From: Tausonia pullulans
Taxonomy: Eukaryota > Basidiomycota > Tremellomycetes > Cystofilobasidiales > Mrakiaceae
Length of the DNA stretch: 64,000 nt
Assembly: GCA_951802195.1 (NCBI GenBank)
Contig: OX637628.1
Coordinates: forward strand, 682,001 to 746,000
Direction of reading: 5' to 3'
Shown here: positions 1 through 11,719 of the stretch, piece by piece
Layout: every line of letters begins with the position of its first letter
Numbering within the stretch: the stretch's first letter is position 1
Translations under genes and position numbers: made by a program
The notes under the pieces: generated by a model
Told to the model about the DNA's origin: nothing
What the model saw: only the letters and a program-made list of their open reading frames with translations
Databases searched by the model: none

Positions 1-1593
1 AATATCAGATCTCGGTCAGGAAGACTGGGAGGAGGTATCCAATTTCCTCGTCGACCCGGCCTCGCCACCTCACGACTCGCTGCTCTCCAACTACGACCGC
101 GTCCGGCGGGCCTCGCTCAGCCAGGCCGCCTCCGACATCTCATCACACTCTCAGCCGGAAGCCTCCACTATAGCCTCTCACATCATTGGGGGAGGAACAG
201 GAGAACCGGTGTCCGGCAGGGCGCCGAACCTTTCGTCGCTCGACCCCGCCATCTCAGCAACGGCCTCGACCGACACGAGTGCCGACGTGATCCCCCAGGC
301 GGCCAACAAGCAGGCCGCTCAGAAACCCTCGTCGACGTCTTCATCTTCTACCGTGCTCGTCCTATCCGGATCTGACGTCTCCAAGGTGCTCGACACGATC
401 ACCCTTGACGAGCTGCTTGCCAACCAGGCCGATGCATTCCGTATCTTCGCCGGCCACTCCCCCGACAATCAGACGCCCAACCGGGTCGCTCTTCAGCTCC
501 CTAATCACACGGCGCTCTTTATGCCCTCGTGTGCGAGCCAGGTCGGTGGAGCAGCCTGCAAGATTGTCTCCGTGCCTAGCGGGGACGGGGACGTCGCTGG
601 TCTTCCCGGCGCCACGGTCGTGCTGGACGAGACGACTGGCCGGACTAAGGGATTCGTCAACTCGAGTCAACTCACTGGAGCGGTACGTGGTTCGGCTATC
701 TTGCGGGAGCCAGGAGGGCATTCAACTGATTGTTGACATGACATGCACTTCCTTTCATTCGACTCGCAGCGTACCGCGGCTGGGAGCGCCGTCGCATCTC
801 GGGCGCTGGTGCCAGCTCACTGCAAGACGCCCGAGAAGCTTATCGTCTTTGGTTCGGGAGTTCAGGCCTTCTGTAAGTCGTAGCTCGCACAAGGCAAGAA
901 AGCCAGCTGGTCCGGCCTGAAAGTCTTGAATCTCAGGGCACACCAAGCTCCACCTCGATCTTTTCCCGTCCATCAACCACCTCGTCATTCTCGCTCGCCC
1001 GTCAAACTCACCGACCGAAAGGACGAAGAAGCTCGTTGAACGCCTCCAGCTGCTCTATCCCAACGTTCAGATCGAGCACTCATCTCAGGAGGGGTTCGAC
1101 CGCGGCCAGGCCGTTCACAACGCCGACATCATCCTATGCTGCACCCCTTCCACAGAGCCGCTCTTCCCCGCCACTCAACCACGCGCCGGCACTCACATCA
1201 GCCTAATCGGATCCTACAAACGTGAGTAACGCGGAATCAAGGTCCTCTTTCGAGATCCATCGCGCGCGCTCGGCTAAAACGTTGCCCCTCTAACTCAAAG
1301 CTCACATGATCGAGGTTGAGCCGGAGCTCGTCCGGACCCGCGTTGGCGTCCTCTTCGTTGACGGTGAGCAGGAATGCCGCGTTGAGGCTGGCGAGCTGCA
1401 AGGCTACGAGGGTATGGTCCGTGAGCTCGGATCGGTCCTGGACGAGGGGACCGCCGTCGGGGAATGGAAGAAGGCCGGGGGGGACCTCACAATCTTCAAG
1501 TCGGTCGGACTCGCCATCCAGGACGTCGCCATCACGTCCTTCATCCTCGAAAAGGGCAGGGCGATGGGCCTCGGTACCGAGGTTGATTTCTGA
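1..1593 (+). CDS. Ornithine cyclodeaminase / mu-crystallin-like protein, 5' partial
   Basis: Exons read about 2-682, 770-872, 937-1221 and 1301-1593, all with GT-AG borders and matching phase; the stop is at 1591-1593. The last ~335 codons look like the ornithine cyclodeaminase/mu-crystallin family, NAD(P)-binding Rossmann proteins acting on ornithine, ketimines or similar amino acids. Visible marks are LIVFGSGVQAF (the Rossmann glycine loop), NADIILCCTPSTEPLF, GTHISLIGSYKPHMIEVEPELV and the closing DLTIFKSVGLAIQDVA. About 115 Ser/Thr/Ala-rich codons come before the family start (VLVLSGSDV). No ATG occurs in any plus frame before base 432, so translation must begin left of the window, and the protein has an N-terminal extension or fused domain. 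The substrate cannot be told from sequence. Confidence 0.8.
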
Positions 1594-1828
1594 GGGCCGG
1601 AACGTGATGTCTAATAAAGCCAGAGCTCTTGTTACATATAGCGGTAGGAAAGACCGATGATGATTTATGCGAGATGAGATGAGCAGACGGCGCTCGGCGG
1701 GAGAAACAGAGCGTCGGGGTGATCTTGGGCCGAAGCCGACGTCTCGTTTGCTTGCTTCTCTTGACGATTCGACAGCAAACGGCGTCTACTCTTGATCTCC
1801 CTCCCCATCTGCATCCTTCTCGCCTTCT

Positions 1829-4800
1829 ATGTCTTCTTTCGATAATCAGAACCCCGCTTTTCTCGCCAAGGCCGAGGCGGAGATGCCGACGCTGAAGCGG
1901 ACGGTTCAGGACCCTCTAGGCACGATTCGTGTCGTCGCCGACGAATCGCGCCCGCTTGGCTGGAGGAGCGAAGTCGACGAGGGAGGCTTTGAAAGGCTCC
2001 TCACAGACAACGATAGTATCATTGTCGACTTTGGCGGCCGTGAGTCGCCTGGTTTTGAAGTTGTGAACGTGTCGGAGCTGAGCCAACGCTTTGTGCGTTC
2101 GTCCTGTCATCCGTCGCCTTTTCAGATCGCGTCGGCGAGCTCGAGTTCGACCTTATCGGCGTTGGTAATGAGGGGCAGGAGCCCGACTCCCCTGCGAGGC
2201 TCAAGGTCACGTTCGGCGAAGTTCTGAACGAGTTAGTAGCGAGTAGCCTCGAAGTCCATGAAGTTGGACGAACGCGTGCGCGGCTGACGAATGACTGCCT
2301 CCCGCAAGCGTCGCCGAGAGTTTTGAGCCATACACGTAAGTCTCTCATGATTCTGGTACACAAGAAACCTGGGCTGATGATCCTGGATTGGAGGGACAGA
2401 GGCAAGCTGTCCAAGGCCTGGCTGCCGGTCGAGTTTGTCACGATCGACTTTCTGCCTCAGCGATACCGTATGCCTCGGCGCTGGGCGTGAGTTCCTCGTT
2501 TCCTCACTATAGGTGGGCTACACGAGTGAGATGTTTATCTATGCTCTTTTCTACCCAGGTTTCGTTTCGTGAAGATTGAGGTAAGGAGGTCCCCCGCCAG
2601 AGAGAGGACGCTCTTGTTGATCGACCGAAGGCTGACAAAGTTATCGCTTCTCTACAGATCGTCGCTGTCTCTTGTCGGTCACAGTCCCCTGTTGAACTAG
2701 AGCTTTCAAAGGTCTGCAACTAAAACACTAGCATTCCTGGCTCTCCAGGCAACTTCAAGGTCCGCTTTGAGAACATGAACGCCATAGCACTCACCTCTGG
2801 TCCTGTCGAGGATCCCGAGGCGCTTTCTTTCCCCGGAAAATGGGCGTCTATGGCGGAGCAGGACAAGGAGCTGTTCCGTACCATCGACAGGTTCGTTTTC
2901 TGAGTGTAAACTCTTGTCAGATCGGGTGGCGGTAGTGTCACGCTTACATCGAGTTGGCGTCGACACTACACTTCCCCATTTCAATGTGCAGAGCGGCATG
3001 CCAGACACTTCGAGACTGCATGCAGACCATCTACGAGGGTCAGTGCAAGACGAGCTTGAGAACATATTGTTCCTATTCTGACACGCTTGGCGCTGGCTGA
3101 AAGATGGGCCGCGGAGAGACATGCGGCTGTGGTAAGTATGCATCCTTTGACTTCGTTGTAGGTTCTCGACCTGATGACCATTTGCGTAGGATCGGAGATC
3201 TTAGACTGCAGGCTCTGACCTCGTACACCATCTTTAAGGATTACCAGATTGCTAAGCGGTTAGTGAAAGTCCAGTTGCCTGTCTCCAAAGGCTTGCGAGC
3301 TGATGCCGCCCTGTTTCTGAACAGCTGTCTCTAGTGAGAAGTGATGGCATTTCTCCTTCCCCGCACATGATACTAACGACAACCGCAGCCTCCATGCTGG
3401 CACACCCTTCCATGACGGCAGGGTCAGTGGCGATAGCAAGCTTGTCCATTCTCTGTACAAGACTGATGCCTCTCGTCCTGGCCGAAGATTGCCGCCGGCA
3501 TGTTTGATAAGCCAAAGGGTGAGTTTCTCAATAGGAGGATTGGATGAAGATCGAAAAGCTCAGCATATCACATCTCTCCTTAGTCCACCGCTCGGGAAAC
3601 TTCATCTTCGAGTGAGTCCGTCCGGTTCTAGTCTTTGGATGAAGATCGACTGACCTGACGTGAGCATTCCCCTACAGCTAGTGAGACTCTCCATATCTTC
3701 TCTCAGGCATCATTTCTTGCTGCTGATCTCGCTCAAAGCTCGCTGCTCTTCTGCTGCTGCCTCCTTGAGTATGTTGAGGCAAGTGGCGACGACAACACTG
3801 GCCGGGACCTGTACGAAAGCGCTCTAAAACAGTAAGTGCTCCTCCCGGCCCCCTTCCTTTGAGCGCGCTTAAGAGCTTATCAGAGTCGTTGAAATGGTGT
3901 GTACAGATTCGAGTTCTCGTGAGTTCGCCTCTACTGGATCGGCCTACTGCTGTTCAGTGACAGTGTCGTTCAACAGCCTGGTCAATCTGAATGCCAAGGG
4001 CATCTTGGAGGGCGCCAACGCCGCCGGCTTCAGCGAGCTAGATCCACAAAAGTGTTCGTTGACGTCCGAAATTTCCGGCAACAACATCCTGATTGAATGA
4101 CTTCTTCTTTCAGGGCACTTTATCGACTGTCCGTCGTCTTCCCGGGTCAGCCTCTCTGGCTATTATCGCTAACTTTCTTGGACTCCCGCTCAACAGGGAA
4201 GGAGGGTCTTGATAAGAACACATCAGCGCATGCTGTGATCATCTTCGCCCTGCGCTCGCTCGCTGCGCTCGAGAGACGACTCTCGATCCCTACCTCTCAG
4301 CACTTCATCAGCGGATATTCTGGCAAGATCAGCCTGGGCCCAAGCGAGCTTGCCGATCAGATGGTCATCGTCGCGCGCAAAACATTTTTTTGCCCCGAGA
4401 AAGGGCTCTACGTCTCGGGGAAGGATCGTCAAGTCAGTCTAGCTTCCCAGGCTTGGGCTGTGCTCGCTGGGATCCCGGAGTCCCAGGAGCAGGCCCAACG
4501 AGCGCTGAAGACGGCTTACGAAGACAAGACGGCACTTACCCCATCGACCCCGTGTGTATACCACTGCGTGGCTCAAGCCGTGCCGGGGGTAAACTGACGT
4601 GTTCGGATCGGAACGTCTACTTAGTTATGGTCATCATTATCTCGTTGATGCTCTCATCACCGCTGGACTTGACGAGCTTGCTCTCAGCCATATCAAGCTT
4701 TACTGGGGGTCCGTCGGAAGTTTCCGTCCTTTTTTTTTCCTTCCCCAGATCGCGCTGACGTGGTTGCATGCAGCTCGATGATTCATGCCGGTGCCGATAC

Positions 4801-5008
4801 CTTCTGGGAGGCATGGGTTAGGCTGGTTGCCCTCACTCCCGCCCTAGTTTCGGGCCAATGCTGACTGTCCTGGTCGTCCCTGACCTCCCCCATCTAGGAT
4901 CCGGAGCAGCCGAGAGCCATCGGCCCGTATAATGACTTCCACCTTTTGTCATTCTGCCACGCTTGGAGCTGTGGGCCTGCGCTCCACCTCCGCCAGCTTG
5001 GTCTCTGA
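1829..5008 (+). CDS. GH78 family alpha-L-rhamnosidase-like glycoside hydrolase
   Basis: A multi-intron gene starting MSSFDNQNPAFLAKAEAEM at 1829 and ending PALHLRQLGL at 5006-5008. First exons: 1829-2039, 2126-2486, 2559-2580, then from 2658; later exons are short and some borders are uncertain. GH78 enzymes remove terminal L-rhamnose from plant glycosides and polysaccharides by inversion in an (alpha/alpha)6 barrel. The best evidence is DGPRRDMRLW followed after splicing by IGDLRLQALTSYTIFKDYQ, the acidic signature of fungal GH78 proteins. LDKNTSAHAVIIFAL and ADTFWEAWDPEQP...YNDFHLLSFCHAWSCGP, typical of the C-terminal half, also fit. An N-terminal beta-sandwich part precedes the barrel. No signal peptide is apparent, so it may act inside the cell. 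The family call is firm; true rhamnose specificity is inferred. Confidence 0.75.
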
Positions 5009-5809
5009 ATAGAGCAGGAGAGAACCTGAGAAGAATGATGAACTTGGGGAGTGCTATGAAACATGTGCTTTGCTCTTTATGCTTCAAGCCCGTCTCCCTC
5101 CTTCACGTGCATGCGGGTTGACAATGACTCTAAGTTTTCTTCTTGAGAGCAGCCTGAAGCTGCCGAGAAGGGCGGAGGACGGAGTGTTGAGGCACGTGCG
5201 CGATTACATCATCTGCATGAGGAGGGAGCTCGTTCCTTCCACCCTGCGTGCCGGCGATGCGGGTGAACACGGCACGCTCTGTAACATGCCGGCAGGAGCA
5301 TCCTCACATCGGGAGACGGCCATAGCAAGTGTGCACCGTCGCCGGAAACGAAGGAGAGAGAGTCGCCGCCTCGGGAGGTTCCGGAGGCATGCTGGTGAAG
5401 AACAAACCTGCTGCCACTGTGCGGCAGAGCTGAGGACGACCTTGAAAGTAGGCTGCCGACGGTGCGAAGGCTTTCAAGCAGTCATGGGCAGAGGATGTTG
5501 GAGCGAGTAGGAAATGTACGGGTACAGGGAGAGTTCGCGGTCCTGAATTGTGGTGGCTGGTGGTTGAGCTCTGATAAAGGACAGGACGGCGACTGCGTGA
5601 AGATCTTTCTTTCCCCGCGGCCGGCATCCTTCCCTTCGTTTCCTCGGCCGAGAACCCGCGGCCTTGTACCCCGCAGGAAGCCGAACTTGACGACGACGCG
5701 GCTGGACCCTTGCCGGGCGCGAGATATTCAAGATAGTGTGGGCTTGAGTCACTCCTTGTGTTTCTCTCTTCAAACCATCACCACTTGCTGCTTCTGCCGA
5801 CCTTTCTCG
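5009..5809. other. Intergenic region upstream of the MFS exporter
   Basis: About 800 bp between the GH78 stop and the MFS start. Open frames here lack the codon bias of the neighbouring genes and resemble no known protein. It presumably holds the GH78 3' end and the MFS promoter. The last ~60 bases before the MFS ATG are pyrimidine-rich, as is usual in this genome. No RNA gene or repeat was recognised. Confidence 0.5.
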
Positions 5810-8475
5810 ATGAGCGCTCCTGAAGCCCTTCGACTTGCGCCCACGACCTCGCGACTCTCACGTCAGTTGCACCACGGACAGCCTCTCCATTTCTTCGACG
5901 GACCACCAGACGAAATCGACTTCGAGCTCGAGCATGCCACTTCTCATCCACCTCGACCTCGACCGGTCAGCGGTGACTCTGCAACACTCTCGGGCGAACC
6001 GCTCGCCCACGACAAGCCTCCCATTATCTACGTGCGTGTCCAGCATTGTCGGCGGCCTGTCTCGAGGTCCCGCCTTCCCACCCCCTCTTCCCGCCTCTGC
6101 CTCTCCTTCGCACCCAGGCCCTAACGAAACTGCCGCCCATGTCGACTGCAGGTCGAGTTTGAGGAGAACGACCCTCGGGATCCTTACAATTTCTCCTTAG
6201 GCCGGTACGTCTAAGCCGTCACCGTCGATGCTTTTGGTGGACCACATTCAGCATTCTTCCCCCTAATCGTGCCTCGTCTGCCCGAACTGCAGGAAAATGA
6301 TCATCTGCGGACTGGCCTTCACATTCACTCTCCTCGCCGTCTTTGATCTTTCCTCTTTCGCAATCGGCATCCAGGCCATGCGGGAAGAACTCAACATGTC
6401 GGAGATAGAGGGATCCCTTGGCATCTCCCTGTACTCGTTTGCCTTTGGGGTCGCTCCCATGTTTCTGGCTCCTCGTGCGTCCCCCTTTTGCCACCCAGCA
6501 TGTAGTTCAAGGGAGCGGCTCATCGCTAATTAGCCCGCCTATGCTTGCTCTTATTTTCACAGTCTCTGAGGAATGGGGCAGGAACGTGCTCTACATCTCC
6601 TCGGCCATCATCTTTGCCCTCTTCCACATCCCGACCGCTCTCGCTCAGAACCGCGCCACCGTTCTCGTCTCTCGTACGATTCTTGGCATCGCAGGCTCGA
6701 CCGGAAGTACTATGGTCGGCGGGACCATTAGCGATATCTTCCGGACCAAGAGTCGGGGCCTACCTATGGCGATTTTCTCGCTTGCCGCGTTCACAGGCAC
6801 CGGCCTGGGTGCTGTCTGCTGTGGCTGGGTTGTTCAGGACCCGTCCCTCGGCTGGCGATGGGTGCAGGTGCGTATCCGTAATCAACGAATTGCCCTTATG
6901 CCAGGGGCCCCGTCTGACTTCGTGTCTTGCTCGAACCATCAAGTGGATCAACCTCATGTGAGTCGACCTCTTACGCTCTTGTGGAGGACGCCTCTCACCA
7001 GGCCGATTCGTCTTCCTCAGTCTTGCGGGAGTCCTTGTCCCTGCCATGTTCTTCCTCATGAAGGAGACTAGGTTCGTCGAAGCGACACCACCCCTACTCC
7101 AGTTTCCGCAGCTAAGGTGCTTGCTGCATTGCCAGGTCTGCTGTCCTTCTCTCCCGCATGGCGCATGCCAAGCGCAAGGAGACCGGAGACGTACGCTACC
7201 GCTCAAAGGCGGATGAGGAGCGTCCACCGCTTCTCCAGCTTCTCCAGATCTCGCTCCTCCGCCCGACGGTCCTGTTATTCACGGAGCCCACGGTCACCGT
7301 TTTCAGTCTCTGGCTCGGCTTTGCTTGTAAGCCTTGCGTCAGCTGTCCCTTTGAAAGATATAATCAGACAGACTGACTAGCATTGCATCCTCAGGGGGAT
7401 TGCTGTTCGTCCATCGTCCTTTGTGCCGAAAAGGCGTCGCGGACTATACTGACGCATTCCTGTCACAGCTATGGTCTCTTGGAGGCTATCCCGTACGTAT
7501 TCGAGACGCTCTACCATTGGCGGACTGGCACTGTTGGACTTGCCTACCTCGCCATCGTTATTGGCGGATTTGTTGGCTTCTGTGGTACATTCCTTCAAGA
7601 GGCCATGTACCGGTACGCTTTCTCCCGTCAGGAATCTGGCTGCCGCGCGTCATTTGCTTATCTGATGCTTCGTCCTCCTTCCTCTATTCCTTTTAGCCGG
7701 CATCATGGTCGTTTGGGGCCAGAGGCCAGACTCTACAGCGCTTGTGCCGGCGCTGTCACGTGAGTCATACGCAGCCCCTCGCGGTTGTCAAGTATAGGTG
7801 ACTGATACCTCGATGACGTGTTCGACAGCTTCCCGATTGGATGTTTTATCTTTGCGTGGACTTCGTACTCGGATGTCCACTGGATCGGTCCCATCATCGG
7901 CACAACCATCGCCGTCGCGGGCATCTACAACATTTATCTCTCCGGTAAACTCCTTGGCAATATAAAGCTTCTGGCATTGCTCATCTATGGCTGACACCCC
8001 CTCGACTGTGTCAGGCTTCATCTATTTGGCAGATGCCTATCAGATCTATTCAAGCTCTGCTCTTGCAGCTCAATCGTTTTCTCGCAACATTTTTGGAGGC
8101 GTCTTCCCCCTCTTCATCACCATCATGTATCGCAATCTCGTGAGTACTCCCATACAAATCCTCGGCTCTCACATGTTGAGAATATCCGCCCACACCAGAA
8201 TCCGCGCTGGGCGGCGACCACCTTCGGTTTCATCGCCATTGTCTGCGCATGCATTCCCTTCGTCCTCATGCGCTGGGGACCTTATGTGAGCTCCGTCAAG
8301 CTTCGGTTACGTGTAGAAGAGCTATGTGCGCATACTGACGCTTGAGCTCTGATCCCTGCCTGTCTTGTCCTTGACCTAGATCCGCTCGCGGTCCAAGTTC
8401 GCCCAGAGCTTGGCCGACCTCGATCCCGTGGTGCCCAGGGTGGACCCTGAGGCGCCGAAATCTTCATCACCATAA
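5810..8475 (+). CDS. Major facilitator superfamily transporter, DHA1 drug/polyamine exporter type
   Basis: The start is ATG at 5810 (MSAPEALRLAPTTSRL) and the stop TAA at 8473-8475. About ten short introns. Well-supported exon borders: 5810-6031, 6152-6204, 6293-6474, 6563-6867, and a 14-nt exon at 6944-6957. A hydrophilic N-tail of ~80 residues ends in VEFEENDPRDPYNFSLGRK, the usual lead-in to helix 1 of fungal DHA1 (12-helix, proton-coupled) exporters. SEEWGRN is the loop 2-3 motif, and SRTILGIAGSTGSTMVGGTISDIF matches helices 4-5. Later membrane segments include GLAYLAIVIGGFVGFCGTFL and IGPIIGTTIAVAGIYNIYL. It ends in a basic cytoplasmic tail (RSRSKFAQSLADLDP). Probably a plasma-membrane exporter of drugs, polyamines or similar compounds; the substrate is unknown. 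Confidence 0.85.
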
Positions 8476-9209
8476 TTGACCTGCATTAACATAGACGCAA
8501 GCTCTTCCCATGGACTTCCCAATAGATGCTTCATTTCTCCCGTGACGACCTGCGCTAAAGTCTGGCTCAATGTTCCGCATGCAAGGGCGACTTCAGAGGG
8601 GCCGGGGCTGCATCGCCATCACGGCCACGCGCACAATGCGCGTACGCCGTTTGCTCGCAGATCGGACTCATTTCAGCGTCGAACAACCGTTCGCTTTCCA
8701 GACAAAGACAAGTCATCGAGGCAATACCAGTGTATCGTGAGCTATGCAAGGCAAGGCACGGGTCATACATCGCCGAGCGAGCTCAAGATGTCAAATAGTC
8801 CACCGGACAGAGCGCTTCCTCGCTCGCCCGGGACGCCGGTTCCCCTCTCCCCCGGGTTTCGCTCCTGCTTCTCCTTCTCGCGTTCCTTCCTTGCCCTTTT
8901 CCGCGCCTTCTTCTCCCCGTTCGTCTCCGCCGAGGAGCATGGCGCGGCGACAGGCGCTGGCGCAAGCCAGCTGAGGCCGTCCACATCGAGGACAGCCGAA
9001 ATGATACTACAACAGGCGTGCTGTTCCCATTCCGAAGTCGCCGCCAACGTCGAGATTGGCGTCGTCTCGAGCTGTGAAAGAAGGCTGAGGTAGGTCCGCC
9101 CACTAAAGAACTGGTGCGGTGGCCGAAAGATGGATCGGGGTAGAAGCAAGGCTTGGGCAAGCAGGTCGAGCTCGTGGAATGCGTGCAGCTGCGGGAGAGT
9201 TCAGAAGAG
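8476..9209. other. Convergent intergenic region
   Basis: About 730 bp between two convergent genes (the MFS exporter and the Asteroid-like gene). It has open frames on both strands made of simple Arg/Ser/Pro-rich sequence with no similarity I can recognise. It probably holds only 3' UTRs. No RNA gene or mobile element was seen. Confidence 0.5.
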
Positions 9210-11481
9210 TTAACCAGAGGCGAGTGCGGGGGGAGGCCAAGGAAGACGGCTCACAAGGTGTGATGTTACGTGGACGATTCGGTTGGAGATGCGTGGCAAT
9301 GGTGTAAGGGAGGCAGTCTCCTCGTTCGTGTTTCCAGCCAAATCAAATGTCCCGACAACTCTCTCCCACGCCCTCCAAGCTATCAGGGACCGGACACCAG
9401 CGAGAACTAGTGCGTCGACCTCTGCCCTCTGCAGCCGCCACTTCATCCCTCCTTTCGCATCCTCAGCCGTAACGCGGAGTACCCAACGAAGCGCGACGAC
9501 GAGTGGCCGGAATTGATCCTCAATCTCGAGAACGCCGCTGGTGAGGGACCCTGTCAGGGCGAGGAATAAGCGGCTGCGGTACGTCGAGTCTTGTAGCAAA
9601 ACAGGCTCCGCAGGCAGGGGCGAAGGGAGAAGGGGATGTGATCCCAGCTCCGACAGGATTTCAACCATCGATGCGACCGGGACAAGCTTTGGGAGAATGA
9701 GGGAAGATGACCGCAGGTAGGTCTGAACCTGTGCCACATTCGGTGATGGACTGTCAGAGAGATGTTTGTGCTCGAACGTTGGTTTGGATGACGGGAGAGG
9801 CTGTTGAGAAAGAGTATCTGCTCCGAGGTCTTCAACCGGGCCATCCTCAGGTTGACTTCTTCTGTCGCTAGCAATGCCACCCCAGACGTCAAGCTCTTCT
9901 ACTGTGTTATCAACTTGCGACGCAGGCATCGGAGACGGGGCCGACTGTTCGTCGGTAAAGCCAATGCCCAGCCCTTCGTGCAGAAGCGCCCAGCAAAGCC
10001 GCCGGATGGGATCCCCCACGCGACGGCCGATGGTGCCCCGTGTCGAATCCTCAAGCCAGACGCGGCCGAGATAACGGCCATCGCGAATGACGCCGGCAAG
10101 TTTGGGCGCCAGGTTTCCCTCAGCCATGGCGGAACCAAGCAGCAAGGCGACCTCGTTTCGATATGGTGATGCAGGGGCGGTGGCGGACGGAGTGAGGCTC
10201 AGAGAAGAGAGAGATAGAGGGAGAGCGTAGGAGAGAGCTGAATCGATGAGCGCATGGTTGATCTCGTCCATCTGTGCTTCGGCGAGCGGTCGTTGCAACA
10301 GCAATTGAACCGTCCGAGCCAAAAGTGTTGCGGGGTCGTCATCAAAAGTCGCTGGGGAGGCGGTCCCACGCCTCGTCGCCAAAGCCAGTTTTTGAACGGC
10401 TTTCTTAGAAGGTGCGAGGCTCTCCCGGAGCGCCGTAGCCACTCGTTCGATCTTCTGGACGCCCGAGAGGTCCCGAGGATGAAAGTGTGAGGCGAATTGG
10501 GCGTAGTCATTGCCGACCAAGCTGGCGAAAAGAGGAAGCAGGCTGGGCGGAAATTTGAGACGCTCGGCGAGCAAGGAAGGGTGGTAAGATGTGATCGTGA
10601 GAGAAGAAATGAAGGACACATGTGGTACGGGCGGCGGGAGTGGGGTGTTTTTGCGGTAGGCGCTGCCAGTCCGTCGAACGCGTCGTCCCTTGACGGGGAC
10701 GAAGGCATCCGCGTCCGGGACGGAGGCCGACTGCTTGGGTGTGGAATCGATCGAGGCCCAGACCATCTCGTCCATAGGCACGTACCCGAGAGCTTCTGCC
10801 TCGCAGTCACCCCCGAAGACGACAAAGTCCGAGTCAAGGCCGGTGAGAAATGCGCGTCGGCGCCGGGCCTCGAAGACGCAGGCGGTGTCGGCCTCCGCCT
10901 CAGCCCACAGCGATTCGACGCCGAGCAGCCGGACAATGTCGACAGTGGCAGAGTAGAGCAGAGGTGGAAGAAGTACAGAGCCTGCGGCCGTGTACGACGG
11001 GGACGAACGCGACTCGGGGCTGGTGAGGTGGAAGAGAGAAAGCGCGTAGATGCCCGCTTCGGCGCGCTGCAGCTCGGTCTCGAACTTGATGGGAGGGGTC
11101 GGCCCTGGGAGAGACACTTTGTTCTCAGTATGGAAAGTTATGTCAGGCAAGCGCGATAACACACCGTCAAAGATAAAAACCGGCTCGAGACCGACGGCGC
11201 GCCAAGCGTAAATGGTTCGCTCGACGAGACGGGCAAACTCGAGGTAGTCACCGCCGGTGGTCCATTGAAGGTGGGGGAAGTAGAGAGCGTAGATGAGGCT
11301 AAGGGCACACTCTCAGCTGGCTCGACATCGGATCGAGAGACAGGCGAATATCAACGCACCCCCAGGCATCGACGACAAGAGGGATCGGAGGGCTGGACCC
11401 GTCGGCGGCGTGGAGGACGGTGGTCCTAGAGAGGGCCTGCCTGTTCTCGTGGAGGAATGTTGTGAGGCTCCGGACGCCCAT
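9210..11481 (-). CDS. Asteroid-domain (XPG/PIN-like) protein
   Basis: Two exons on the minus strand, 11360-11481 and 9210-11298, give about 736 residues. The intron 11299-11359 has GT-AG borders. The start at 11481 gives MGVRSLTTFLHENRQAL, the classic Asteroid N-terminus; an in-frame ATG at 11553 is possible but would precede the conserved start. Other signs are VVDAWGLIYALYF, GGDYLEFARL, VFIFDGVLSRLPD, ADTACVFEARRRRAFLTGLDSDFVVFGG and LGYVPMDEMVW. These are the acidic N- and I-region positions of the XPG/PIN nuclease fold. Asteroid proteins resemble FEN1/XPG nucleases, but enzymatic activity is not well established. The rest (~450 residues) is less conserved. It is divergent from the J-domain gene across a 238-bp shared promoter. 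Confidence 0.8.
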
Positions 11482-11719
11482 CGTTGGCGAGCGGGTTAAG
11501 GATGGCGGCGTGTTGAATGCGGCGGAGGAGCGATTCGAGCGAGGATCTGTCATTGTGAACCTCCCTCTCCGAGAGCCGGTGCGATTGGTCCATGCGGCAT
11601 TTTCCGACGCCTACTGTCTCGTCTGTGTCTTCTTTCAGGCTTCCACCTCCACCTATTTCGTGTTTGCCTGCAATCCCTCATCCCAGTCCCACACTCCTTA
11701 CCCCTATCACGGGTTAGCC
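11482..11719. promoter_or_regulatory. Shared divergent promoter region
   Basis: This 238-bp stretch separates the start of the minus-strand Asteroid-like gene from the start of the plus-strand J-domain gene, so it must hold both promoters. The plus-strand side is pyrimidine-rich before the ATG at 11720. No specific factor site was recognised. Confidence 0.5.

Noticed and set aside
5070-5773. Several frames of 100-150 codons upstream of the MFS gene on both strands
   Set aside because: They do not have the codon bias of the neighbours and show no known domain; the frame reaching 5810 is only an upstream continuation of the MFS first exon.
8476-9160. Overlapping open frames of ~125-205 codons between the MFS and Asteroid-like genes
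   Set aside because: Low-complexity Arg/Ser/Pro sequence on both strands, no ordinary codon bias and no family motif; better seen as 3' UTR and spacer.
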